Made by a program: the position numbers and the translations under genes | The notes under the pieces: generated by a model | What the model saw: only the letters and a program-made list of their open reading frames with translations | Told to the model about the DNA's origin: nothing | Database searches by the model: none | Shown here: positions 55,546 to 64,000 of the stretch, piece after piece | How the letters are laid out: every line of letters starts with the position of its first letter | Position numbering within the stretch: position 1 is the first letter of the stretch | DNA from: Streptomyces sp. NBRC 110028 | GTDB taxonomy: Bacteria > Actinomycetota > Actinomycetes > Streptomycetales > Streptomycetaceae | Direction of reading: 5' to 3' | Assembly: GCF_001417735.1 (NCBI RefSeq) | Contig: NZ_BBUZ01000032.1 | Coordinates: forward strand, 1 to 64,000 | Length of the DNA: 64,000 nt

Positions 55546-56847
55546 ATGCTGAGGTTTGGAGTCAACTACACGCCCTCCCAGGACTGGTTCTACTCCTGGC
55601 TGGCCCCGGACCCGGAGAACACCCGCCGCGACATGAAGGCCCTGGCGGGCCTGGGAATCGATCACGTGCGCGTCCTGCCGCTGTGGCCCGTGGTGCAACC
55701 GAACCGCACCCTGATCCGTCACCGCGCCCTCCAGGACATCCGCGCGGTCGTGGAAATCGCCGGCGAGGCCGGTCTCGACGCGAGTGTCGACGTCCTCCAG
55801 GGGCATCTGTCCGGCTTCGACTTCGTGCCCAGCTGGCTCGCGGACTGGCACCGTCGCAGCATGTTCAGCGATCCCGAAGCCATCGCCGCCCAGGCCCGGC
55901 TGGTCGAGGCGTTCGACGAGCAGCTGCACGATCTGCCCAACTTCCTCGGGCTGACCCTGGGCAACGAGGTCAACCAGTTCACCTCGGCGGTGCACCCCAA
56001 CCCGATGGCCGCCACCCCGCACCAGGTGACCTCCTGGCTCGACGCCCTCCACGGCACCGGCCCGCGCGACCCCCGCCACTTCCGGCTCAACGCCGAATAC
56101 GACGCCGTCTGGTACGCCGACGGCCACGCCTTCGTCCCGGCCCACTCCACACGGCACGGCCGGATGAGCGTCGTCCACTCGTGGATCTTCAACGGCACGG
56201 CGCAGGGCTACGGCGCCATGTCCCACGAGTCCGTCCACCACGCCGCCTACCTCATCGAGCTGTCCCGCGCCTTCGCCGCCGACCCCGCCCGTCCGGTGTG
56301 GCTCCAGGAGGTCGGCGCCCCGCTCAACCACCTCACCGAGGACCAGGCGCCCGACTTCCTCGAACGGACCGTACGAGCGGCGGCCGACAGCGAGGCGCTG
56401 TGGGGCATCACCTGGTGGTGCTCACACGACGTGGACCGCCGGCTCGCGGACTTCCCGGACCTCGAGCACAGCCTCGGTCTCATCGGCGCCGACGGCGCGG
56501 TGAAGCCGATCGGCCACCGCTTCGCCGCACTCGCCGCGGAACTCCGCGGCCGACCGCGCCCCTCGCCCCGGCGGGAAGCCGTCGCGGTCCCGGTCGACGG
56601 CGAGGACGTCCCCGTATCCCGCGCCGAACTGTCCCCGGGTGGCGGCGTGTTCGAGACATGGATGCGACGCGCCCGCGCCGGAGCACGTCCCGCCCTGGTC
56701 ACGTCCGCCACCGCCGCCGACCCGGGCGCGCTGGGCGCCCGAGGCATCACCTCCCTCGTCCCCGCCGAACCGACCGGGCGTACCTTCTACACCTCGGTCA
56801 GCGACGCGGCCGTACTCGATCGGGCACACACCCATGCCGAACACTGA
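55546..56847 (+). CDS. GH5-type beta-mannosidase (subfamily 18-like)
   Basis: The ATG at 55546 is one base after the previous stop. The 433-aa protein has no signal peptide. It opens with RFGVNYTPSQDWFYSWL and carries the clan-A acid/base in GNEV (Glu141) and nucleophile in WLQEVGAP (Glu255). The pattern recalls the GH5_18 group, some members of which cleave the Man-beta-1,4-GlcNAc core of N-glycans. In this operon that is the reaction that would follow GH38 trimming. The subfamily call is from memory and context. Confidence 0.8.
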   Translation: MLRFGVNYTPSQDWFYSWLAPDPENTRRDMKALAGLGIDHVRVLPLWPVVQPNRTLIRHRALQDIRAVVEIAGEAGLDASVDVLQGHLSGFDFVPSWLADWHRRSMFSDPEAIAAQARLVEAFDEQLHDLPNFLGLTLGNEVNQFTSAVHPNPMAATPHQVTSWLDALHGTGPRDPRHFRLNAEYDAVWYADGHAFVPAHSTRHGRMSVVHSWIFNGTAQGYGAMSHESVHHAAYLIELSRAFAADPARPVWLQEVGAPLNHLTEDQAPDFLERTVRAAADSEALWGITWWCSHDVDRRLADFPDLEHSLGLIGADGAVKPIGHRFAALAAELRGRPRPSPRREAVAVPVDGEDVPVSRAELSPGGGVFETWMRRARAGARPALVTSATAADPGALGARGITSLVPAEPTGRTFYTSVSDAAVLDRAHTHAEH

Positions 56848-59158
56848 ACACGACCCCATCACCGCCCCCGCCACCGTCGAACGCCTCCTCGCCGAGCTGA
56901 CCCCACGGGAGAAGGCCGGCCAGCTCAACCAGCGCCTGTACGGCTGGCAGGCCGTCGAACGCGCCCCTCGGGGCGGCTTCCGGCTCACCCGCCGGGCCCG
57001 CGCCGAGATCGACCGCTGGGGCGGCCTCGGGGCCCTGTACGGGCTGTTCCGCGCCGACGCCTGGTCGGGCCGCTCCTGGCACGACGGCATCCGGCCCGAG
57101 GAGCGTGCCGAGGTCGCGGCCCTGGTCCAGGAGGAAGTGGCCCGGGCGGGCCGCCACCGCATCGGCGTGCTCCTCTCGGAAGAGGCACCCCACGGCCACC
57201 AGGCCCTCGGCGGAACGCTGCTGCCCACCAACCTGGCCGTCGCCGCGGGCTGGGACCCGGATCTGCTGACCGAGGCGGCGGCGGCCGTCGCCGCCGAGCT
57301 GGCGGCGAGCGGGGTGCATCTGGCGCTGGTCTCGGCGCTGGACCTGCTGCGCGACCCGCGCTGGGGGCGGGCCGAGGAGTGCTTCGGGGAAGACCCGCTG
57401 CTCGCCGCGGAACTCACCCGCGCCGTGGTGACCGGGATGCAGGGCGGGCACGACGGTGCGCCCGGCGCGGACGGCGTCGCCGTCGTGCTCAAACACCTGG
57501 CGGCCCAGGGCGAGGCGGTCGGCGGACGCAACGGCCAGTCCTCCGTCATCGGCCCCCGCGACCTGCGCGAACTGCATCTGCCGAGTGTCAGAGCAGCGGT
57601 CGAGGCGGGGGCGCTGGGCTTCATGGCCGCCTACAACGACATCGACGGCGTGCCCTGCTGCGCCAACCGCGATCTGCTCACCGGCTTCCTGCGCGCCGAG
57701 TGCGGGTTCGCCGGCGTCGTCATGGCGGACGGCCGGGCCGTGGACCGCCTGACCGCGATGACCGGAAGCCCGGAGGCCGCGGCCGTGGCCGCCCTCGAGG
57801 CCGGTGTGGACCTCTCGCTGTGGGACGAGTCCTTCGCCCTGCTGGAAACCGCCGCGGCCCGGGACCCCCGCGTGGCCGAGCTGGTCGACGCCGCCTGCCG
57901 CCGGGTGCTCACCCTCAAACACCGCCTGGGCCTGCTGCCGGAAACCCCCGGCCCGCCCCGGCCCGTGCCCGGCCGCGAGCGGCTCACCCTGGCCGGGCAC
58001 ACGACGGACCGGCTGTCCCGGCGCCTGGCCCGCCAGTCCCTGGTCCTGCTGCACAACCCGGACCGGCTGCTGCCGCTGGCCCCGCCATCCCTCACCAAGG
58101 TCGTGCTCGCCGGGCCCAACGCCCACGATGTCACCGCGATGCTGGGCGACTACGTGCCGCCGCTCCCCGCGTCATCGGCACTCTCCCTGGAACACGCGCT
58201 GCGCCGGGCGCTGCCCCACACCGAGATCGTGTGCCCGCCGGGCCCGCCCTCCCGGGCCGACCTGTGCGGCGCCGACGTCGTGATCCTCGCCCTCGGCGGG
58301 ACGAGCCACCGCGCCTACGACGACGACTTCGCCGACAACGGGGCCGTCGCGGGCCACGCCGCGGTGGCGACCGCGGGAGAGGGCGTCGACCTCGCGGACG
58401 TGTCCCTGCCCGGAGGCCAGGACGACCTGGTCACCGCCGTACGAGCCCGCTCCGCCTGCCCCGTCGTCGCGGTGGTCGTCGCGGGCAGACCACACGTCCT
58501 CACCACCGTGACGGACCACACGGACGCCGTGCTGTGGGCGGGCTACCCCGGTCCCCACGGCGCCGCTGCCCTCACCGACGCGCTCCTCGGTGGCCACGAA
58601 CCCGTCGGCCTGCTGCCGTTCACCGCGCCCCGCCACTCCGGAGCCGTACCCGTGCGGTACAACGACCGCCACGCGGCCACCGACGTCTACCGGGACGTAC
58701 CGGACCCGGTACTGTTCCCCTTCGGGCACGGCCTGCGCTACGGGACCGTCGCCTTCGGCGACCTCACCGCCCACGTGTCCGAGCGCTCCGTACGCGTCGA
58801 AGTCGGTCTCACCAACCCCGCCCCCACCGAGGCCGAGGTCATCGTCCCCCTGTTCGGCCACCGCACCGGCGGGACGGTGCTGCCCCGGCGACGCGAACTC
58901 CTCGCCTTCCGCCGGGTCACCGTCCCGCCGCGCGGCCACCTCACCGTCGCCTGGGAGCTGCCCGCCGCGCGCTGCTTCGCCGAGGGCGCCACCGCACGGG
59001 CCCGCACAGACCTGTACGTGAGCGATCTGCGCACCACGATCCGCCCCCACCAGGGAAGCGAGGACATGGCATGGCACGACAACGGCGATACCACGGCAGC
59101 GGAAGACGGACCCCGGCCCGGATACGCACCGGCGCTCTGGCAGGGGCGCTGGCCCTGA
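56834..59158 (+). CDS. GH3 glycoside hydrolase
   Basis: The start is ATG 56834, inside the last codons of the GH5 gene; the product is 774 aa. It has the GH3 N-terminal barrel (LTPREKAGQLNQRLYGW; VLKHLAAQGEAVGGRNG; nucleophile Asp299 in VVMADGRAVDRL), the alpha/beta sandwich domain, and a C-terminal fibronectin-III-like domain (VTVPPRGHLTVAWELP). It lacks the KHxPGHGxxxxDSH motif of NagZ hexosaminidases, so it looks like the glucosidase/xylosidase branch. No signal peptide is present. Its exact job in glycan breakdown is open. It overlaps the GH85 gene by 88 bases. Confidence 0.88.
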   Translation: MPNTEHDPITAPATVERLLAELTPREKAGQLNQRLYGWQAVERAPRGGFRLTRRARAEIDRWGGLGALYGLFRADAWSGRSWHDGIRPEERAEVAALVQEEVARAGRHRIGVLLSEEAPHGHQALGGTLLPTNLAVAAGWDPDLLTEAAAAVAAELAASGVHLALVSALDLLRDPRWGRAEECFGEDPLLAAELTRAVVTGMQGGHDGAPGADGVAVVLKHLAAQGEAVGGRNGQSSVIGPRDLRELHLPSVRAAVEAGALGFMAAYNDIDGVPCCANRDLLTGFLRAECGFAGVVMADGRAVDRLTAMTGSPEAAAVAALEAGVDLSLWDESFALLETAAARDPRVAELVDAACRRVLTLKHRLGLLPETPGPPRPVPGRERLTLAGHTTDRLSRRLARQSLVLLHNPDRLLPLAPPSLTKVVLAGPNAHDVTAMLGDYVPPLPASSALSLEHALRRALPHTEIVCPPGPPSRADLCGADVVILALGGTSHRAYDDDFADNGAVAGHAAVATAGEGVDLADVSLPGGQDDLVTAVRARSACPVVAVVVAGRPHVLTTVTDHTDAVLWAGYPGPHGAAALTDALLGGHEPVGLLPFTAPRHSGAVPVRYNDRHAATDVYRDVPDPVLFPFGHGLRYGTVAFGDLTAHVSERSVRVEVGLTNPAPTEAEVIVPLFGHRTGGTVLPRRRELLAFRRVTVPPRGHLTVAWELPAARCFAEGATARARTDLYVSDLRTTIRPHQGSEDMAWHDNGDTTAAEDGPRPGYAPALWQGRWP

Positions 59159-61746
59159 TCCTGGGCGCCGGCAGTGCCCTGGCGAGCGACACCCTCCCCT
59201 GGCCGGGGGAGAGCGCCGTCGGGGCCCACCAGCCCTACCAGCACGGCTACTCCTCCACCGATCTGCTGCGGTGGAACCCCGCCGACGACACCGACGCCGA
59301 GTTGCTGCGCGCCAAGGTGCCCCTCCAGACCCGCATAGCCCCCAACGCGGCGACCCAGCGCACACCGGCGCTTCCGGCCGACACCCAGATGCTCACCCTC
59401 GCGGGCGACTACGGCAACGCGTTCTTCGAAAGCCACCCGTACACAGGCGAGTTCAGCCAGTACCTCTTCAACTACTGGCAGTACGCCGACGTGTACGCGT
59501 CCTGGCACGGCATGCCCACCGAGGGGGTGCCCGTGGACTACTACGACCCGAACCTCGACTGGAAGGAGAAGTGGTTCGAGTTCGGGGCGGTCAACCTCCC
59601 CAACCCCGGCTACACCAACGCCGCCCACGCCAACGGCGTGCGGTCGCTGGGCTGCGTCTTCTTCTCCCCGAACGACCGGGGCGACCAGGCGTACACCGAA
59701 CTGCTCCAGCGGGACGCCGACGGCACCTTCCCCGCCGCCGCCAAGCTCATCGAGGTCGCCACGTACTACGGCTTCGACGGCTACTTCATCAACCAGGAGG
59801 ACGCGGTCGCCCCGGCCGACATCCCCGCCTACAAGAAGTTCCTCGAGCAGCTGCGCGACGGCGGCCTGTACGTGCAGTGGTACGACTCCATCGACAACTC
59901 CACCGGCAGGATCTCGTACCAGAACGAGTTCAACCCGGTGAACGGCCCGTTCGTCCGGGACAACGCCCAGGGTGACGTGTCCGACTCCATCTTCCTCAAC
60001 TACTGGTGGAACAAGACCAAGCTCACCCGGTCGAAGGCCTACGCGAAGGGCCTGGGCCTCGACCCGCGCAGAAGCGTCTTCGCCGGTGTAGAGGCGGGCA
60101 TGTACCAGTTCGACCAGCCGTACGACCTCGACGACAACCTCGACACCGACGGCGCCCCCATGAACGGCATCGCCACCCTCGGCGCCGACTTCGTCTCCTC
60201 CGACTACGCCAAGAAGACCGACGACACGGCCCAGTCGGCCGTCTTCGACCGGGAGCGCCGCTGGTGGACCGGCTCGTCCCAGGGGGCCACCACACCCGAG
60301 GGCAACTGGAAGGGCATCTCGAAATACATCGCCGAGCGCTCCGTCATCAAGGGCAGCACCTTCGCGACGTCCTTCAACACCGGGCACGGCCTGTCGACGT
60401 GGCGCGACGGCAAGCTCTCGGGCGACGCGGAGTGGGGCAACATCAACCTCCAGGACATCCCGGTGACCTGGCAGTGGTGGATCGACGCCGCACGCTCGCC
60501 CCTCGAGGCCGACTTCGACTACGGCCCCGAGTACACGCCCGCCGACCGCTTCTCGTACCAGAAGATCGGCGCCTACAACGGCGGCAGCTCCCTGGCGCTC
60601 AGCGGCACGCTCGACAGCGACAACACCGTCCGCCTCTACAAGACCGACCTGAGCGTCGAACCGGCCTCGACCCTCGACCTGACCTACACCAAGCCCTCGG
60701 CGGACGACGACTCCCAGCTGCGGCTCGCGCTGGTGCTCGCCTCCGACCCGGACAAGGTGGTGCAGGTGCCCCTGTCCGGCACCGGCAAGCGCACCAGCGG
60801 CTGGACCACCGTCTCCGCCGATCTGTCGAAGTACGCCGGTGAGCGCATCGCCTCCCTCGGCCTGGTCGTCGCAGCGGGGGCCCAGCCGATCAAGAACTAC
60901 CAGGTCAACGTGGGCGCCCTGGCGCTGCACGACGGCGTCGACCGCACCCCGGCGACACCGAAGAAGCTGCGCATCGACCAGCTGCTGCCCGGCAGCGACG
61001 AGCTGTTCCTGTCCTGGCAGCGCAGCGACTACGACACGGTGCGCCGCTACGACGTCTACCTCGACGACACCTACCTCGGTGGCATCTACGACGACGTCTA
61101 CTACGTCAAGCGGTTCACCGCCACCTCGGGGAAGCTGCGGCTCGTGGCGGTCGGCCCCGACGGCACCCGGAGCAAGCCCGCGACCGTCTCGTTCGACCTG
61201 TCCACCGCGCCGGCCGAGGTGACCGCCAAGGCGGCCCCCGACGGCACCCTCGAGGCGACCTGGGCCCCGAAGCAGACCGGTGAGCCGGTCACGGTGGTCG
61301 TCCGGGCCCTCGACACCTCCCATCCCTACACCAAGGAGGTCACGGTGCCGGGCAAGCGGTCGAGCGTGACCCTGACCGGCGTACCGGTCAACGGGGACAA
61401 GTACCTCCTCACGGTGAGGACCGCCGGTGGCACGGCCACCGGCGTACGTGGCGCCTTCGCCGACGCCGACATCAGCCCCTACCCCCGGTCCGCCGTGAAG
61501 GTCGCGGGGAACACCTTCACCTTCTCCCGTCCCACCCTCCCGGACTGGCACACCCTCACCGTCCTCGAAGACGGTCAGCCGAAGTCGTTCGCCACGACCT
61601 ACGGTTCGGGGAGCAAACCGTACATCGTCCGCGGCCGCACCACCCGTGCGGCGATGACGGTGACGATGTCCAGCCCGAACAGCCAGGTCGTGGCGGTGCT
61701 GGAGGACTACGCCGGGAACAAGACCACCACGGTGCTGCGATCGTAA
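59071..61746 (+). CDS. Secreted GH85 endo-beta-N-acetylglucosaminidase
   Basis: The start is taken at ATG 59071, behind GCGAGGAC and within the end of the GH3 gene. The 891-aa protein has an Arg-rich signal peptide cleaved after ALA near residue 38. The GH85 barrel follows, with SHPYTGEFSQYLFNYWQYAD, FGAVNLPNPGYTNAAH and the catalytic GFDGYFINQED, where Asn241 and Glu243 match the Asn-x-Glu pair of Endo-A/Endo-M enzymes. C-terminal carbohydrate-binding-like and fibronectin-like domains complete it. It would cut the chitobiose core of N-glycans on glycoproteins outside the cell and feed the importer of the same operon. Confidence 0.92.
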   Translation: MARQRRYHGSGRRTPARIRTGALAGALALILGAGSALASDTLPWPGESAVGAHQPYQHGYSSTDLLRWNPADDTDAELLRAKVPLQTRIAPNAATQRTPALPADTQMLTLAGDYGNAFFESHPYTGEFSQYLFNYWQYADVYASWHGMPTEGVPVDYYDPNLDWKEKWFEFGAVNLPNPGYTNAAHANGVRSLGCVFFSPNDRGDQAYTELLQRDADGTFPAAAKLIEVATYYGFDGYFINQEDAVAPADIPAYKKFLEQLRDGGLYVQWYDSIDNSTGRISYQNEFNPVNGPFVRDNAQGDVSDSIFLNYWWNKTKLTRSKAYAKGLGLDPRRSVFAGVEAGMYQFDQPYDLDDNLDTDGAPMNGIATLGADFVSSDYAKKTDDTAQSAVFDRERRWWTGSSQGATTPEGNWKGISKYIAERSVIKGSTFATSFNTGHGLSTWRDGKLSGDAEWGNINLQDIPVTWQWWIDAARSPLEADFDYGPEYTPADRFSYQKIGAYNGGSSLALSGTLDSDNTVRLYKTDLSVEPASTLDLTYTKPSADDDSQLRLALVLASDPDKVVQVPLSGTGKRTSGWTTVSADLSKYAGERIASLGLVVAAGAQPIKNYQVNVGALALHDGVDRTPATPKKLRIDQLLPGSDELFLSWQRSDYDTVRRYDVYLDDTYLGGIYDDVYYVKRFTATSGKLRLVAVGPDGTRSKPATVSFDLSTAPAEVTAKAAPDGTLEATWAPKQTGEPVTVVVRALDTSHPYTKEVTVPGKRSSVTLTGVPVNGDKYLLTVRTAGGTATGVRGAFADADISPYPRSAVKVAGNTFTFSRPTLPDWHTLTVLEDGQPKSFATTYGSGSKPYIVRGRTTRAAMTVTMSSPNSQVVAVLEDYAGNKTTTVLRS

Positions 61747-61753
61747 AGTCGTT

Positions 61754-61806
61754 GGCCATGGAATTCGGCGGTGCGAGGGCGTGCTCGCGTTCGAATTCCG
61801 TTGGCC
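61754..61806 (+). terminator. Long imperfect hairpin after GH85
   Basis: GGCCA/TGGCC (61754-61758 and 61802-61806), GGAATTCG/CGAATTCC (61760-61767 and 61792-61799) and an inner GCGAG/CTCGC (61773-61777 and 61784-61788) stack into one long stem, 8 bases after the GH85 stop. Confidence 0.6.
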
Positions 61807-61830
61807 TGGCGCATTGGTGAGGGTTGGTAT

Positions 61831-61862
61831 GCGCCGGCCAGTTCGATGACCTGGCCCGGCGC
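61831..61862 (+). terminator. Second terminator hairpin, with T-rich tail
   Basis: GCGCCGGCCAG (61831-61841) and CTGGCCCGGCGC (61851-61862) form a strong stem with one bulged base, followed by GCTTTCTT. Together with the previous hairpin it insulates the glycan operon from the oxidase gene. The rest of 61863-62050 shows no gene and has unusually AT-rich patches near 61975-62030, probably promoter sequence. Confidence 0.65.
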
Positions 61863-62050
61863 GCTTTCTTGACGCCACCCGTGCCGTCCCCGCTCCCCTT
61901 CTGCCCCGGGCGTGGACTTCAGTCCCTTCCCCGAAATGGCGGGCAAGGTGAGATTCCGTCAAAGCCTGTCCGTCATTTTTTGGACTTTGCCAATGCATTG
62001 CCTGTCGGGATAACTGAATAACCGTTTCCGCGTCCTTAGGATCGCGGGCT

Positions 62051-64000
62051 ATGACGGACACCCCGAGCGGTAACTCCGCCACGCGTGCGCGTTGGCAGAC
62101 GTGTCTCCGGCTCGCCCGTGAACTCCTCCTCGTCGGGCCGGACAACGAGGACCTCAAGCTCGGCTATCTGCGGACCCTGATCGACACGGGTGACCTCGGC
62201 GCCACCCCGCACCCGCGCAAGAAGATCCTCATCGTCGGCGCCGGTATCACCGGCCTCGTCGCCGGCCGTCTGCTCAAGGACGCCGGTCACGACGTCACCA
62301 TCCTGGAGGCCAACGCCAGCCGTGTCGGCGGACGCATCAAGACCTTCCGCGCCACCAAGCACCACCAGCCGTTCGGCGACCCCGCCCAGTACGCCGAGGC
62401 CGGGGCCATGCGGCTGCCCGACTTCCATCCGCTCGTCCTCGCCCTCGTCGACAAGCTCGGGCTGGGCCGCCGGCAGTTCTACAACGTGGACATCGACCCC
62501 TCCACCGGCAGCGGCCCCGGCGTCGCGGTGCCCCCGGTGACGTACACCTCCTTCACCGGCCACACCTGGACCCATGGCGAGGACGGCACCGGCTTCCGGG
62601 AACCCGACAAGCGCGGCAACTCCTGGATCCGCGCCAACCGCGTCCAGGTGCGGCGTGCCGACTACAACACCGCCCCCGAACGGATCAACGAGGGCTTCCA
62701 TCTCACCGACGACGAGGTCCGCGCCCCGGTGGTGAAGATGGTCGACGACGCGCTGGAGCACGTACGCGACTACTACTCCGACATCGTCGACGGGCGGCGC
62801 GTCAACAAGCCGTTCGACCAGTGGGTCGAGGGCTGGGCCCGGGTGATCCGCGACTTCGACGGCTACTCCATGGGCGGTTTCCTGCGCGACTGCGGCGGGC
62901 TCAGCGACGAGGCGATCGAGGCCGTCGGAACGCTGGAGAACATGTCCTCGCGGCTGCACCTGTCCTTCTTCCACAGCTTCCTGAGCCGCAGCGACATCAA
63001 CCCCGGCGTCCGCTACTGGGAGATACCCGGTGGCAGTTGGCGTCTGCCCCACGCCCTGCACCAGGGCCTGCGCGACGAGGTGAAGGCCGGCCACCGCATG
63101 ATCCGCCTCGAGTACCACGACCCCAGCCGCGATGCCGCCCCCGAGGGCGCCGACGCCGTCGGACCCGACGGGTGGGGCGTGGCGGTGCGGACCGTCGCCG
63201 AGAACGACCCGACGGCCCCGCCGCGCCAGTGGACCGCTGACCTGGCGATCGTCACCATCCCGTTCTCCGCCCTGCGCTTCGTGGAGATCGTCCCCTCGAT
63301 GTCGTACAAGAAGCGCCGCGCCATCATCGAGACCCACTACGACCAGGCCACCAAGGTGCTGCTGGAGTTCAGCCACCGGTGGTGGGAATTCACCGAGCAG
63401 GACTGGCGCAACGAACTGGAGAGCATCGCGCCGGGCCTCTACGAGCACTACCAGCCGAACGGCGAACAGGACGCCGGCACCGCCCCCGCCACCCTGCTCG
63501 CCGAGGCCGGTGCCGACCTGCTCGGCGCCGCGGTCAAGGACAGCGGCGTCACCGAGGACATGCGGCGGCTCAACAGCACCATGCCGCTGCGCGGCCCCGC
63601 CGTCCGCCCCGCCTCCCACTGCTTCGGAGGGGGCTCCGCCACCGACAACCCCAACCGGTTCATGTACTACCCCTCGCACCGCGTCGAGGGCAGCACCGGC
63701 GGCGTGGTGCTCGCCTCGTACTCCTGGTCCGACGACGCCGCGCGCTGGGACTCCATGCGCGGCGATGAGGCTTACGTCTACGCCCTGCGCAACCTCCAGG
63801 CCCTGCACGGCCGCCGCATCGAGGTGTTCTTCACCGGCCGGGGCGCCACCAAGAGCTGGGCCCGCGACCCGTACGCGTTCGGCGAGGCCGCCATCTACAC
63901 CGCGCACCAGATGACCAGCTTCCACCTGGACGTCTCCCGTCCCGAAGGCCCCGTCCACTTCGCCGGGGAGCACACCTCCCTCAAGCACGCCTGGATCGAG
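62051..64000 (+). CDS. L-glutamate-oxidase-like flavin amine oxidase (partial, runs off the end)
   Basis: From ATG 62051 the frame stays open for 650 codons to the window edge, so the C-terminus is missing. The FAD motif IVGAGITGLVAGRLLKDAGH is near residue 60, then ANASRVGGRIKTF, EAGAMRLPDFHPL, FFHSFLSRSDI and, close to the window end, FAGEHTSLKHAWIE. These segments follow the secreted Streptomyces L-glutamate oxidase (LGOX) closely, as I recall it. Expected reaction: L-amino acid plus O2 and water to 2-oxo acid, ammonia and H2O2. No signal peptide is visible at the chosen start. Residues near the LGOX substrate Arg differ locally (NPGVRYWE), so glutamate specificity is uncertain. Confidence 0.85.
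   Translation, partial: MTDTPSGNSATRARWQTCLRLARELLLVGPDNEDLKLGYLRTLIDTGDLGATPHPRKKILIVGAGITGLVAGRLLKDAGHDVTILEANASRVGGRIKTFRATKHHQPFGDPAQYAEAGAMRLPDFHPLVLALVDKLGLGRRQFYNVDIDPSTGSGPGVAVPPVTYTSFTGHTWTHGEDGTGFREPDKRGNSWIRANRVQVRRADYNTAPERINEGFHLTDDEVRAPVVKMVDDALEHVRDYYSDIVDGRRVNKPFDQWVEGWARVIRDFDGYSMGGFLRDCGGLSDEAIEAVGTLENMSSRLHLSFFHSFLSRSDINPGVRYWEIPGGSWRLPHALHQGLRDEVKAGHRMIRLEYHDPSRDAAPEGADAVGPDGWGVAVRTVAENDPTAPPRQWTADLAIVTIPFSALRFVEIVPSMSYKKRRAIIETHYDQATKVLLEFSHRWWEFTEQDWRNELESIAPGLYEHYQPNGEQDAGTAPATLLAEAGADLLGAAVKDSGVTEDMRRLNSTMPLRGPAVRPASHCFGGGSATDNPNRFMYYPSHRVEGSTGGVVLASYSWSDDAARWDSMRGDEAYVYALRNLQALHGRRIEVFFTGRGATKSWARDPYAFGEAAIYTAHQMTSFHLDVSRPEGPVHFAGEHTSLKHAWIE

Overview
This is high-GC actinobacterial DNA, almost certainly a Streptomyces chromosome. 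The evidence is third-position GC bias throughout, GTG/TTG starts with ATGA/GTGA-type gene overlaps, DmdR/IdeR-type iron boxes, a 25-codon bL37-like ribosomal peptide gene and a complete coelichelin-type siderophore cluster. The many decayed genes (a SWIM protein, a SpoIIE-type phosphatase, a LacI regulator, a sugar isomerase, a CocE-type hydrolase and a periplasmic-binding protein) suggest a fluid, arm-like part of the chromosome. This rests on reading alone; no searches were run.

Layout. 0.1-1.2 kb: a small unknown gene and a SWIM zinc-finger pseudogene. 1.2-2.5 kb: a secreted alginate-lyase-family enzyme with a clear promoter. 2.5-8.0 kb (minus strand): a five-gene oligopeptide ABC importer. 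8.3-12.2 kb: single genes (lipoprotein, Sua5/YciO protein, DJ-1/PfpI protein, methyltransferase, an RHH-VOC pair, bL37). 12.2-12.9 kb: two truncated genes placed back to back.

12.9-35.3 kb: coelichelin biosynthesis, export and uptake. cchA and cchB make formyl-hydroxyornithine, cchC-F import the ferric siderophore, cchG and cchI form an exporter with complementary ATPase defects, cchH is a three-module NRPS with a readable fhOrn/Thr/hOrn code, and cchJ is the esterase. Iron boxes lie at cchA/cchB, cchF and cchJ. The MbtH-like cchK of the S. coelicolor cluster is not in this window.

35.3-43.9 kb: an AI-2E permease, a CocE fragment, an FMN glutamate-synthase-like protein, a GH84 hexosaminidase, a frameshifted binding protein, a TerB-ArsR fusion and a LysR regulator. 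43.9-47.9 kb: an amino-acid-type ABC importer coupled to a DadA-like oxidase. 47.95-61.75 kb: a LacI-controlled operon (GH38, ABC importer, GH5, GH3, secreted GH85) that reads as an N-glycan foraging system. GH85 would cut glycans outside the cell, the importer would take them up, and the GH38, GH5 and GH3 enzymes would dismantle them inside. 62.05 kb to the end: an L-glutamate-oxidase-like flavoenzyme that runs off the window.
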